Shown here one piece after another: positions 51,234 to 59,327 of a stretch of 64,000 nucleotides of DNA. This stretch comes from Curtobacterium sp. VKM Ac-2865 (GTDB lineage Bacteria > Actinomycetota > Actinomycetes > Actinomycetales > Microbacteriaceae): NCBI RefSeq assembly GCF_015350905.1, contig NZ_JADKRZ010000008.1:1-64000 (forward strand), given 5' to 3'. Numbering within the stretch: position 1 is the stretch's first letter; each line of letters opens with the position of its first letter. Position numbers and translations under genes: made by a program. The notes under the pieces were generated by a model that made no database searches, was not told where the DNA came from, and saw nothing but the letters and a program-made list of their open reading frames with translations.

Positions 51234-52217
51234 TCACTGTCGCAGCGTCTGGCGGGGGTACTCCCCGAACCGGGAGGCGTAGGTCGAGGAGAACCGACCC
51301 ATGTGTGCGAACCCCCAGCGCCGGGCGACCTCGGCCACGGAGGCCGACCGCGGGTCGAGCGACTGCAGTTCCTCGTGCGCGCGGCTCAGGCGGACGTCCC
51401 GCACGTAGGCCATCGGCGTGGTGTCGAGCGTCCGCTGGAAGGCGTCCTGGACCCCGCGGACGCTCAGCCCGGCGGCCTGCGCGATGTCGGCGACGGTCAG
51501 CGGTTCGTGCACGTGCTCGTGGACGAACTCGACCGCAGCACGGAGTCGTCGATGTGCGGGGTCGCCTGTGCCGGCGCCGAGGAGCTCGGCCTGCAGCGGG
51601 TACAGGTCCAGCAGTGCACGGGCGACGGTGCGTCGTGCCTCGTGCCAGGCGAGCGACGCCTGGCCGTCCTCGCGGAGCGTGTGCACGGCACCGGACACGG
51701 CGCTCCGCCAGCGGGCGACCGCCGCGGGGTCCTGAGGAGCGGCGCGGTCGAACGACAGGGTGCCGTCGACGAGCCAGCGTTCTGCGGCGACGTCGAGGAC
51801 GAGGTCGCGGTCGACGTGGACCAGGCGCTGGTCCCAGTCCTCGTACTCCATGTCGAAGCGCCGTTCGACGGGGAACATCGTCGGGACGCCGGGTCGCATC
51901 CGGACCTCGTCGCCCCCGACGTCGACCCGCGCACGACCACGTTCGAGCCACTGCACGACGACCTCGCCCTCGACGGCGACGTCGCCGCGGAGGTACCCGT
52001 GCATCTGGGATCGTCGGATGCTGAGCTGGTCGTCGCCGACACCGACGTAGCGGTACCAGAAGCGCTCGTCCACCGGCCGGGAGTACCAGGCCCTGCCCGC
52101 GTACATGCCGGCGAGGGAGCTGATCGCCGAGTCGGTGTCGTGTCCGGCGACCGACACCAGGGGCTCCGGTGGCGCAGGGGTGTCTGCTCCGCCGGATGCG
52201 TGCGGCTCGGTGGTCAT
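51234..52217 (-). CDS. AraC family transcriptional regulator
   Basis: A 327-residue regulator. The C-terminal AraC domain (from about residue 220) has both helix-turn-helix units: LTVADIAQAAGLSVRGVQDAFQ and ASVAEVARRWGFAHMGRFSSTY. The N-terminal part resembles the AraC-binding-like domain of alkane/aromatic regulators (FTR group). ATG 52217 has GGAGG upstream. Ligand and targets unknown. Confidence 0.88.
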   Translation of the reverse strand: MTTEPHASGGADTPAPPEPLVSVAGHDTDSAISSLAGMYAGRAWYSRPVDERFWYRYVGVGDDQLSIRRSQMHGYLRGDVAVEGEVVVQWLERGRARVDVGGDEVRMRPGVPTMFPVERRFDMEYEDWDQRLVHVDRDLVLDVAAERWLVDGTLSFDRAAPQDPAAVARWRSAVSGAVHTLREDGQASLAWHEARRTVARALLDLYPLQAELLGAGTGDPAHRRLRAAVEFVHEHVHEPLTVADIAQAAGLSVRGVQDAFQRTLDTTPMAYVRDVRLSRAHEELQSLDPRSASVAEVARRWGFAHMGRFSSTYASRFGEYPRQTLRQ

Positions 52218-52355
52218 CGCGGCCTCCTCCCAGAGGACTCGATCCACGCTAAGTCCCGCGGCGGCCGAGTTCAACCGTCCCGCGCTCTGGGAGCTTTCCG
52301 GCATGCCCGGGACAGATCCCGCCGACCGGCCGCGACCTTCCCCCCACGCCTGCGT

Positions 52356-52411
52356 GAGGTCGCACTTCGTGTCGCCTCCCTGCGCGAGGAGGCGACACGA
52401 AGTGCGATCTC
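52356..52411 (-). terminator. 24-bp hairpin downstream of tRNA-Lys
   Basis: The arms 52356-52379 and 52388-52411 pair at 23 of 24 positions over the loop CTGCGCGA; the inner stem reads GTCGCCTCC/GGAGGCGAC. On the minus strand it follows the tRNA by 43 bases and precedes the AraC gene, so it probably terminates the tRNA transcript. Confidence 0.65.
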
Positions 52412-52454
52412 AGCGAAGCAGGACGACCGGCGTCGGGCACGTCATGACCGAAGG

Positions 52455-52527
52455 TGGGCCCCGTGGGGCTCGAACCCACGACCCTCGGATTAAAAGTCCG
52501 GTGCTCTACCAACTGAGCTAGAGGCCC
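52455..52527 (-). tRNA. tRNA-Lys (UUU)
   Basis: A complete 73-base cloverleaf on the minus strand: acceptor GGGCCTC/GGGGCCC, D-arm GCTC-AGTTGGTA-GAGC, anticodon loop CTTTTAA (anticodon TTT), T-arm GTGGG-TTCGAGC-CCCAC, discriminator A. After it the genome reads CCTT, so the full CCA end is not encoded. The 27-43 pair is C-A. Confidence 0.97.
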
Positions 52528-52577
52528 TCGTCCACCAGGGTATCGGGCGACAGGACGCCCGTGTCACCGGCGCCGCC

Positions 52578-52583
52578 TACACT
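52578..52583 (+). promoter_or_regulatory. -10 hexamer TACACT, leaderless gene at 52590
   Basis: TACACT ends six bases before the GTG; the promoter lies within 60 bp of the divergent tRNA-Lys. Confidence 0.5.
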
Positions 52584-52589
52584 TCCCGG

Positions 52590-53219
52590 GTGCCTCGCGA
52601 TCACCACCGTCCAGTCCACTTCACCGACGCCGAGTTCGCTGCCATCAAGGGCGGCGAGGACCCCGCGCTGGTGAACCGCGTCGCGCACGAGACCGCCAAC
52701 GCCCTGCTCCACCGCGTGCGGCAGGACCCGGACCCCGCCGTGGTCGAGCGCCTCGTGACCTACACAGACGTCCACGGGATCGAAGCCGTCGCCGAGCTCT
52801 GGGCCCGCGTCGGACCGCACACGCTGCCCGGCACCCTGTGGCGGATCTACCTCATGCGCACCGTCATCCGGCAGAACCCGGACGAGGTCGCCTACCTCTT
52901 CACCCGCGGCACGGAGCGCATCCGCACGATCGACCAGGCCGTCGCCGGCGCCGAGGCCCCGACGGGTCCCGCCGAGATCCTGGCGCTCGCGGACAGCATC
53001 CTGCACGGGCTCTACACGGGCGACTTCGCCGTGGCGCTCGACCGCGGTGCCGCCTTCTGTCGTCTCGCCGCCGCGGGAGCGACGAGCGTGGCGGACGACT
53101 CCGACATCACGGCCGAGGAGCGTGCGAGCGTGTTGACCGTCCGCGCCTTCCGCCTGGCCGAGCTCGCCGAGGACCTGTCAGCGGCAGCGGCGCTCTGGCG
53201 TCGCGACGCCCTGGACTGA
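52590..53219 (+). CDS. Conserved hypothetical helical protein
   Basis: A 209-residue soluble protein, all-helical in appearance (VNRVAHETANALLHRVRQ, HTLPGTLWRIYLMRTVIRQNPDEVAYLF, AEERASVLTVRAFRLAELAEDL). Similar proteins in this family of actinobacteria have sometimes been labelled RNA polymerase beta subunit, but nothing here resembles RpoB. Function unknown. Confidence 0.75.
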   Translation: MPRDHHRPVHFTDAEFAAIKGGEDPALVNRVAHETANALLHRVRQDPDPAVVERLVTYTDVHGIEAVAELWARVGPHTLPGTLWRIYLMRTVIRQNPDEVAYLFTRGTERIRTIDQAVAGAEAPTGPAEILALADSILHGLYTGDFAVALDRGAAFCRLAAAGATSVADDSDITAEERASVLTVRAFRLAELAEDLSAAAALWRRDALD

Positions 53220-53275
53220 GCACCCGCCAGACCGCACCGGCCCGCCGGACACCAGCCGAGCCTCCCGGCAGTCGT

Positions 53276-53365
53276 CGCCGACCCGCGACGAGCGTGAGCC
53301 GGCACCGTCGACCCGTGACGAGCGTGAGCCAACCCCGCCGACCCGCAACGTGCGGAGCCCGCATC
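53276..53365 (+). repeat. Three tandem 30-bp repeats
   Basis: Units at 53276-53305, 53306-53335 and 53336-53365 share CGYCGACCCGYRACG and GAGCC. The first two are closest; the third is diverged. Confidence 0.75.
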
Positions 53366-53709
53366 CGGGCAGAGAAAGACCGGGCCGCAGAAGCGCCTCT
53401 CGGCGCGAGGCCGCTCGAAGCGGCGAATTTTGGAGCCCGGGGCTTGCTGCGGCCCGGCGATGTCAATTGTAGGAGACGCGAGCTGTACGCGCTGCCCTGT
53501 TCACTCACGGTGGACAGACCGGTTCCCGGGCGTGCCACGGATGACTTGCGGGAAACCGCAGCCACCCCGGCCAATCCGTCCGGGCGAGGGTGCCGAATCA
53601 TCAGCGTGACCGACTTCACGGAAGGCCACGAAGCGAGGGTCCTGCTCGACCCGGTCCGGCTCCACCAGCTGGTCAATTCCCTGCGGATCGCGCGGGGCCC
53701 TCGCCTCAC

Positions 53710-53779
53710 CCAGAACGAAGCACCCTGAACGAAACACCCAGGACGAAGTGTCCTGAACGCACCAACCTGAACGCAGCAC
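53710..53779 (+). repeat. Five tandem 14-bp repeats before sigK
   Basis: Units: CCAGAACGAAGCAC, CCTGAACGAAACAC, CCAGGACGAAGTGT, CCTGAACGCACCAA, CCTGAACGCAGCAC, followed by a partial GAACGCACGAC. The consensus CCTGAACGAAGCAC repeats with exact 14-base period up to 15 bases before GGAAGGAGG. Confidence 0.8.
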
Positions 53780-53812
53780 GAACGCACGACACCGGAAGGA
53801 GGAAAACCTGCA

Positions 53813-54412
53813 ATGCTTGCCCTCGTGGAACGCGACACGGACAGTTGGAGCTCGGACGAGCCAGCACCCGCGTCGCCGGATCGCCTCCTCCTCCGTGTCG
53901 CCCAAGGTGACCAGCAGGCCTTCTCCGAGCTGTACGACGAGCTCTCCGGTCGGGTCCTCGGCCTGATCACACGGCTCCTCCGGGACCGCGCCCAGTCCGA
54001 GGAAGTCGCCCAGGAGGTCTTCCTCGAGGTCTGGCAGCAGGCAGCCAAGTTCGACACCAAGCGCGGCAGTGCCGCCAGCTGGGTGCTGACCATGGCACAC
54101 CGCCGGGCCGTCGACCGTGTCCGCGCTGCCCAGTCCTCCCGCGACCGTGACACCAAGATCGGCATCCGCGACTTCGAGTCCGGGTTCGACCAGGTGTCGG
54201 AATCGGTCGAGATCCGCATCGAACACGAACGCGTCAGCCGTGCCCTCGGCCGCCTGACGGAGTTCCAGCGCCAGGCAGTCCAGCTGGCCTACTACGGCGG
54301 CTACTCGCACAGCGAGATGGCCGAACAACTCGGAGTGCCGATCGGCACCGTGAAGACCCGTCTCCGCGACGGGATGATCCGTCTACGCGACGAGATGGGG
54401 GTGACGTCATGA
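53813..54412 (+). CDS. sigK: ECF sigma factor SigK
   Basis: A 199-residue group 4 sigma factor. Region 2 (about residues 28-95) has AFSELYDELSGRVLGL and EEVAQEVFLEVWQ; region 4 (about 140-190) has LTEFQRQAVQLAYYGGYSHS and the helix-turn-helix GVPIGTVKTRLRDGMIRL. Pairing with an RskA-type gene (ATGA overlap) identifies it as SigK-like. GGAAGGAGG supports the ATG. In mycobacteria SigK responds to redox through its own cysteines; here no cysteine is present in the protein, so that sensing mode is not expected. Confidence 0.9.
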   Translation: MLALVERDTDSWSSDEPAPASPDRLLLRVAQGDQQAFSELYDELSGRVLGLITRLLRDRAQSEEVAQEVFLEVWQQAAKFDTKRGSAASWVLTMAHRRAVDRVRAAQSSRDRDTKIGIRDFESGFDQVSESVEIRIEHERVSRALGRLTEFQRQAVQLAYYGGYSHSEMAEQLGVPIGTVKTRLRDGMIRLRDEMGVTS

Positions 54413-55263
54413 CCCAACGACACGACGACCCCGCGCTCCTGACCGGCTCCTACGCCCTCGACGCCCTCAGTGACGCGGAGCGCCACGACATCGAAGAAGC
54501 CCTCGCGGCCTTCCCTGAACTCCGCGCCGAGGCCGACTCGCTCTCGGAGACCGCCCGGGCACTGGCCTACGCGGTCGAGCCGATCGAGCCGCCCGCGTCC
54601 CTCAAGGCATCGCTGATGGCCGCGATCCAGACCACGCCCCAGGCGTCGGCCGGACCGGCTCACGCCCGCCCCGAAGAACAGGAACCCGTCCAGGAGGCCC
54701 CCATCGCCCCCGTCACGGACCTCGCCTCCGCCGGTGGCTCGGCCAGTGCTGCGGCACACCGTCGCTGGTTCCAGCGTCCCGCTGGGTACCTGGCCTCTGC
54801 TGCCGCCGTGGGTGTCATCTTCCTCGGCGTCGGTCTCGGTGCCGGCGGTGTGCTCTTCGACGGGGGCTCGAACCCCGGCCCGAGCAGCTCGCAGGCGGCG
54901 TCCGGCCTCGACCAGATCTACGCGTCCCCCGACTTCGCTCGGAGCACGTCGTCGGTCAAGGGCGGCGGGACGGCCACGGTCGTCTGGTCCGACCAGCTCG
55001 GCAAGTCGGCCGTCATCCTCGACGGGGTGAAGGCCGCGCCGAAGGACAAGACCTACGAGCTCTGGTACATCGGTTCCGCGGAGTCCGGCGGCACCATCGA
55101 GTCCGCCGGCCTGATGAACGACGTCGACGGCGGTGTCCGGTCGGCAGTGCTGAGCGGCGCGAAGTCGCAGGGCGCCACCGTGGGCATCACGGTCGAGCCG
55201 GCCGGTGGGTCGAAGCAGCCGACGACGACGCCGATCGTCGCGGTCCCGACCACGTCCGCGTAG
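54409..55263 (+). CDS. rskA: Anti-sigma-K factor
   Basis: A 284-residue membrane anti-sigma factor. The cytoplasmic sigma-binding part (LTGSYALDALSDAERHDIEEAL) lacks zinc-binding cysteines, as in RskA. One membrane helix lies at about residues 125-150, followed by an extracytoplasmic RskA domain (KTYELWYIGSAESGGTIESAG). Release of SigK would need regulated proteolysis of this protein. Confidence 0.9.
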   Translation: MTQRHDDPALLTGSYALDALSDAERHDIEEALAAFPELRAEADSLSETARALAYAVEPIEPPASLKASLMAAIQTTPQASAGPAHARPEEQEPVQEAPIAPVTDLASAGGSASAAAHRRWFQRPAGYLASAAAVGVIFLGVGLGAGGVLFDGGSNPGPSSSQAASGLDQIYASPDFARSTSSVKGGGTATVVWSDQLGKSAVILDGVKAAPKDKTYELWYIGSAESGGTIESAGLMNDVDGGVRSAVLSGAKSQGATVGITVEPAGGSKQPTTTPIVAVPTTSA

Positions 55264-55298
55264 TCAGTTCCTGCCCGCTGCTACAAGTCCTCGCAGTT

Positions 55299-55315
55299 GC
55301 CAGTTTTACACTGGC
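55299..55315. promoter_or_regulatory. Inverted repeat in the bacteriocin promoter region
   Basis: GCCAGT (55299-55304) and ACTGGC (55310-55315) are a perfect dyad over TTTAC, about 60 bp before the bacteriocin gene and 36 bp after rskA. A second stem CCCGTC/GACGGG (55339-44/55358-63) lies in the leader next to the GGGGGAA ribosome-binding site. Confidence 0.4.
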
Positions 55316-55377
55316 GTATCACGTGTGGAATGGTGGTCCCCGTCGCTCATCCGGAGTGACGGGAACGGGGGAACACC

Positions 55378-55758
55378 ATGAAGAAGCGCACGACCATCGT
55401 GATGGCAGCCGCAGCAGCAGCCGCGCTCATCGCCGGGACTGCCACGGCAGCTTCGGCATCGCCCACCGAGGTGCTCGGATCAGGGGCCGCAGCCGGAGGC
55501 GTCGTCATCGACGGATCGGCATCCCACCATACCACGGGATCGTCGACGCGCGCGGGCAGCGGCGACGGGTCGTTCTGGCAGTGGGGCGTCGGTCGCACTG
55601 ACGTCTACTCCAACTCCTTCCGCGAGAAGAGCTGCCACGGCGCCACCGCTGTCGGCAAAGTCTCGAAGAAGGTCACGAACGTCCCGGGCGGCCGGTACGC
55701 CAAGGCGCTGACGCCGAAGAAGGCCAGCGGGAACCAGGCGTTCTACCACAACTGCTGA
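55378..55758 (+). CDS. Lactococcin 972 family bacteriocin precursor
   Basis: A 126-residue precursor with a clear signal peptide (KKR start, alanine-rich core, cleavage near TAASA, residue 27). The mature part shows the family core: FWQWGVGRTDVYSNSF, then SCHGATAVGK and a C-terminal NQAFYHNC. Lactococcin 972 blocks septum formation by binding lipid II. Two cysteines (Cys86 and the last residue, Cys126) could form a disulfide. The two genes that follow are the family's standard partners, which strongly supports the call. Confidence 0.85.
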   Translation: MKKRTTIVMAAAAAAALIAGTATAASASPTEVLGSGAAAGGVVIDGSASHHTTGSSTRAGSGDGSFWQWGVGRTDVYSNSFREKSCHGATAVGKVSKKVTNVPGGRYAKALTPKKASGNQAFYHNC

Positions 55759-55779
55759 CCGCGGTCCGCGGAGACCAGC

Positions 55780-57804
55780 GTGGTTGCACGTCCCGTGCGG
55801 TGGGCCTACCTGTTCGTCGCACCGCTCGCGCTGCTGATCGCCTTCCTGGGGCTCGGTGAGATCGACCAGTCTGGTGTCGCCCAGGCCCGCGCCGTGGTCC
55901 GAGCCGACGGCGGCGCCGGCAACGCGCCGAACGCCGAGGTCGCTCGGATGCTCGAGCGTGCCGCCACCACGACGTCGAGCACCGTGCTGCGGATCGTCGC
56001 TGACCGCAGCGAGCCGTCATCGAGACGGACGATGCTCACGACGGCGGTGCCGGGGTCCGTCGGCGAACGGTGGCTCGCCGACGGCTACCCGGACTTCACC
56101 CGGGCCATGACGACGACCGTCCGGCCGATGACGGACCTCGACCGGTTCGATGCGTCCGGCGAGTACCTCGTCGTCGGGACGGACGCCGACGCGCAGGCCA
56201 TCGCAGCCACGCTCACGCATGCCCGGTTCGACGCCTCGACGACTCGGCTCCCGAACGCGACCGCGGCCGTGGTCCGCGCCGGGACGGACGACACCTCCGG
56301 ACTCGTGCTCCTCGCCCTGGTGGCCAGTGCCACCCTCTGTGTGATCGGCACCGTCGGGAGTCCGCGCCGGGCCGTCGTCCGGCGCGTGTCCGGACAGCGT
56401 CTCGCCGGTCACCTCCGCGCCGAACTCTCCGGAGCAGCAGGTGCGTCGGCGTCCGCTGTCGGGATGCTGGTCGTCGTCCTGATCGCGCTCGCGGTGTACG
56501 ACGGTCTGGCGCAGATCCTGCAGTTCCTGGCCGCTGCCGCATCGGTCTGGGCGGCGATGTCGGTCGTGGTCCTCGCCGTGCACCTGATGGCAGCCACCGC
56601 TGCGTTCCGGACGCCGCCGGCGCGCGCGATCCGCGGACACCGTCCCGGGCGTGCGGCGGTGGTGGTCGCTCTGGGCGCTCGACTCCCGGCTGCGGTGCTC
56701 CTGATGGTCGCCACGTTCGACCTCGTGGGGAGCGTCGCGATCCTCCGCGACGGCGCACCGGACCGTGACCTCCGGGCTGCTGGCGACACGGTGCAGCTGT
56801 GGGTGACCGGCGACCCGCGGGGTGACGTGTCGAGTGCGGGGTACTGGGATGCGATCGGGTCGTTCGCGGCGCGGGTGCTGACGTCCGGCAATGCGTTCAT
56901 CTCCGCGCCGGTCGAGGTCCCGGACGGCCCCCGCGCGTCCGCGGTGGCCGTGTTCGTGAGTGATGGCTACCTGCGGGACCACCCGGTCGAGACGGAGGAC
57001 GGAACGGCGATGGAGCCCGGGCACGGTGTGCAGATCGCCGTCCCGCACCACTTGGAACGCCACCGGGATCGGCTCGTCCGACAGATCGTCGACTGGAACC
57101 TGAAGGACGCTCCCGCGTCGATGCGGTCCGGCGTGCACACCGCTCTGCTCGAACCGGGGCAGCGTCTCTACACGTACCCGGGCGATGCGTCCACCGCAGC
57201 GTGGACGGACGAGCCGATCGTCGTGACCGTCGGCTCGCCCGCCACGGCGTTCTCCCGCGATCAACTCGGTGCGTGGCTGTCGACCGGGGACGTCGTCTTC
57301 ACGTCCGAAGCAGCCGCGCGACGAGCGCTCCACGGCTCGCCGGTCCGGTCGGAGATCAGCGCGGTCGTCGCGGTGGGACAGGCCGCCGCTGAGCGCGCCC
57401 GTCGAGCGGCCGTCGAGGCGCAGGTCCACCTCGCCACGTGGGTCGGTTCGTTCGCCGTCTCCGTCCTCGTCCTGGTCCAGGGGGCGTTGGCTCATCGCCG
57501 ACGGTGCGCCCAGAGCCTGTTCGGCCGGTTCGCGGCGGGGTGGTCGCCGATCGCCACCGATCGGGGACTCCTCGTGTTCGAGGCAACAGTCCTCGTGCTG
57601 ACGCTCGGCACGGCGGTCCAGCTCTGGTGGGAACACCGGCCGGATCCGAGCGACTTCGGGGCGTCACTCGATCCAGCCGCCGCGGCCTCGGCAACCGCCC
57701 TGGCCTCGGCGATCGGGGTGGCGCTCGTCGTCTCCTGCCTGGGGATCGCGGTGATGGGCCGGACACGTGGCGCCGTCATCGCAGCACAGGGAGGGGACCG
57801 CTGA
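55780..57804 (+). CDS. Bacteriocin-associated integral membrane protein (DUF1430-like)
   Basis: A 674-residue membrane protein with an FtsX/MacB-like permease layout. One helix lies near the N-terminus (RWAYLFVAPLALLIAFLGL), a group of four in residues about 165-330, a large extracytoplasmic domain, and three helices at the C-terminus. It matches the putative immunity/export protein of lactococcin-972 loci. GTG start 21 bases after the bacteriocin stop, and its stop overlaps the ATPase start (TGATG). Confidence 0.8.
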   Translation: MVARPVRWAYLFVAPLALLIAFLGLGEIDQSGVAQARAVVRADGGAGNAPNAEVARMLERAATTTSSTVLRIVADRSEPSSRRTMLTTAVPGSVGERWLADGYPDFTRAMTTTVRPMTDLDRFDASGEYLVVGTDADAQAIAATLTHARFDASTTRLPNATAAVVRAGTDDTSGLVLLALVASATLCVIGTVGSPRRAVVRRVSGQRLAGHLRAELSGAAGASASAVGMLVVVLIALAVYDGLAQILQFLAAAASVWAAMSVVVLAVHLMAATAAFRTPPARAIRGHRPGRAAVVVALGARLPAAVLLMVATFDLVGSVAILRDGAPDRDLRAAGDTVQLWVTGDPRGDVSSAGYWDAIGSFAARVLTSGNAFISAPVEVPDGPRASAVAVFVSDGYLRDHPVETEDGTAMEPGHGVQIAVPHHLERHRDRLVRQIVDWNLKDAPASMRSGVHTALLEPGQRLYTYPGDASTAAWTDEPIVVTVGSPATAFSRDQLGAWLSTGDVVFTSEAAARRALHGSPVRSEISAVVAVGQAAAERARRAAVEAQVHLATWVGSFAVSVLVLVQGALAHRRRCAQSLFGRFAAGWSPIATDRGLLVFEATVLVLTLGTAVQLWWEHRPDPSDFGASLDPAAAASATALASAIGVALVVSCLGIAVMGRTRGAVIAAQGGDR

Positions 57805-58442
57805 TGATCACTGTCGAGCACGCGACGAAACGGAAGGGCACCCGCGCGCTCTGGGACGCGCTGTCCTTCGCCGTCGGACCGGGGGAGATGGTGGCGGTCA
57901 CCGGACCGAGCGGCTCCGGGAAGTCCACGCTCCTGGACTGCATCGGGCGGCTGGACGACGTCGACTCCGGCACCATCACGGTCGGAGGTGTCGTCGCCGG
58001 CACCAGTCGACGCACGGACCGGCTGCTCCGGCGTGACGTGATCGGGTACCTGTTCCAGAACTACGGACTCGTCGAGGACGCGTCGGTCGGTGCCAACCTG
58101 GACATCGTCCGCACCCGGCGGTCCACCCGGTCGGAGCGGCGGCCGACCAACGAGGCTGCGCTCGAGACGGTCGGTCTGGGGCGTCGTGGGTCTCGACCCG
58201 TCGCCGAGCTGAGCGGTGGCGAGCAGCAGCGGGTGGCGCTCGCGCGGCTCATCGTGAAGCAGCCGACGGTGATCCTGGCCGACGAGCCCACGGCGGCCCT
58301 CGACGACGACAACGGTCGCATGGTCATGGACGTGCTCGCGCAGTTCGCGGGGCGTGGGGCCGCAGTGCTGATCGCGACGCACGTCGCTGCTGTCCGGGAC
58401 GCCTGCATGCGGACCGTCGACCTCCCTGGGCCGACCGACTGA
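57804..58442 (+). CDS. Bacteriocin ABC transporter ATPase (lactococcin 972 group)
   Basis: A 212-residue LolD/MacB-type ATPase: Walker A GPSGSGKST, Q-loop LFQNYGLVED, signature LSGGEQQRVALARL, Walker B VILADEPTAALDDDN. It energises the preceding membrane protein, giving either immunity or export. A hairpin terminator follows. Confidence 0.9.
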   Translation: MITVEHATKRKGTRALWDALSFAVGPGEMVAVTGPSGSGKSTLLDCIGRLDDVDSGTITVGGVVAGTSRRTDRLLRRDVIGYLFQNYGLVEDASVGANLDIVRTRRSTRSERRPTNEAALETVGLGRRGSRPVAELSGGEQQRVALARLIVKQPTVILADEPTAALDDDNGRMVMDVLAQFAGRGAAVLIATHVAAVRDACMRTVDLPGPTD

Positions 58443-58478
58443 CCCTGACGCGGCCACGGCATGGCGAACCGGCGACGA

Positions 58479-58514
58479 GAACGGCCCCGGGGACCGAGGT
58501 CGCCGGGGCCGTTC
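58479..58514. terminator. Perfect 12-bp hairpin between bacteriocin ATPase and pstB
   Basis: GAACGGCCCCGG (58479-58490) pairs perfectly with 58503-58514. It serves both convergent transcripts. Confidence 0.75.
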
Positions 58515-58526
58515 AGCGTGCGGAGA

Positions 58527-59306
58527 TCAACCGAAGCGACCCGAGACGTAGTCCTCGGTCGACTTGACGGACGGGTTCGAGAAGATCGTCGCGGTGTCGT
58601 CGTACTCGATGAGGTGACCGGGCTTGCCGGTACCCGCGATGTTGAAGAACGCGGTCTTGTCGCTGACGCGCGAGGCCTGCTGCATGTTGTGGGTCACGAT
58701 CACGATCGTGAACTCCTTCTTGAGCTCGCCGATCAGGTCCTCGATGGCGAGGGTCGAGATCGGGTCGAGCGCGGAGCACGGCTCGTCCATCAGCAGGACG
58801 TCGGGCTGCACGGCGATGGCACGTGCGATGCAGAGACGCTGCTGCTGGCCACCGGACAGGCCCATGCCGGGCTTGTCGAGGCGGTCCTTGACCTCGTTCC
58901 ACAGGTTCGCGCCCTGCAGGGACCGCTCGACGACGTCCTCTGCCTCGGAACGGCTGATGCGCTTGTTGTTGAGCTTCACGCCGGCCAGCACGTTGTCCTT
59001 GATGGACATCGTCGGGAACGGGTTCGGCCGCTGGAAGACCATGCCGACCTGGCGGCGGACGATGACCGGGTCGACGCCGGGGGCGTACAGGTCGTCGCCG
59101 TCCACCTTGACCGAGCCTTCGACGTAGGCGCCGGGGATGACCTCGTGCATGCGGTTGAGCGTGCGGAGGAACGTGGACTTGCCACAGCCGGACGGGCCGA
59201 TGAAGGCAGTGACGGTACGGGGCTCGATCGTCATGTCGACGCCCTCGACCGCCTTGAACTTCGAGTAGAAGACGTTGAGGCCGTCGACCTCGATGCGCTT
59301 GGACAC
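58527..59306 (-). CDS. pstB: Phosphate ABC transporter ATPase
   Basis: A 259-residue PstB: Walker [10 protein letters not shown], signature [15 protein letters not shown], Walker [14 protein letters not shown], and the PstB-specific [15 protein letters not shown]. Last gene of pstSCAB, 21 bases after pstA. GGAAGG before the ATG. Confidence 0.96.
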   Translation of the reverse strand: MSKRIEVDGLNVFYSKFKAVEGVDMTIEPRTVTAFIGPSGCGKSTFLRTLNRMHEVIPGAYVEGSVKVDGDDLYAPGVDPVIVRRQVGMVFQRPNPFPTMSIKDNVLAGVKLNNKRISRSEAEDVVERSLQGANLWNEVKDRLDKPGMGLSGGQQQRLCIARAIAVQPDVLLMDEPCSALDPISTLAIEDLIGELKKEFTIVIVTHNMQQASRVSDKTAFFNIAGTGKPGHLIEYDDTATIFSNPSVKSTEDYVSGRFG

Positions 59307-59327
59307 GGTGTGACCTTCCGGGTGGGT

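Larger units (their letters stand above)
53220..53812. other. Long repeat-rich leader region of sigK
   Basis: 593 bp without a firm gene. Features: a CCTCCCGGCAGTCG remnant of the hairpin family, three 30-bp repeats (53276-53365), an A/T-richer stretch around 53427-53470 (AATTTTGG, CAATTGTAGG) that may hold the sigK promoter, and five 14-bp repeats (53710-53779) just before the sigK ribosome-binding site. A GTG-started 40-codon frame at 53606-53728 is open but unsupported. Confidence 0.5.

Noticed and set aside
52455-52527. Integrated element at tRNA-Lys
   Set aside because: No integrase, no duplicated tRNA end and no composition shift around the tRNA in this window.
53606-53728. 40-codon frame upstream of sigK
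   Set aside because: No ribosome-binding site, overlaps the 14-bp repeat array at its end and shows no recognisable protein features.
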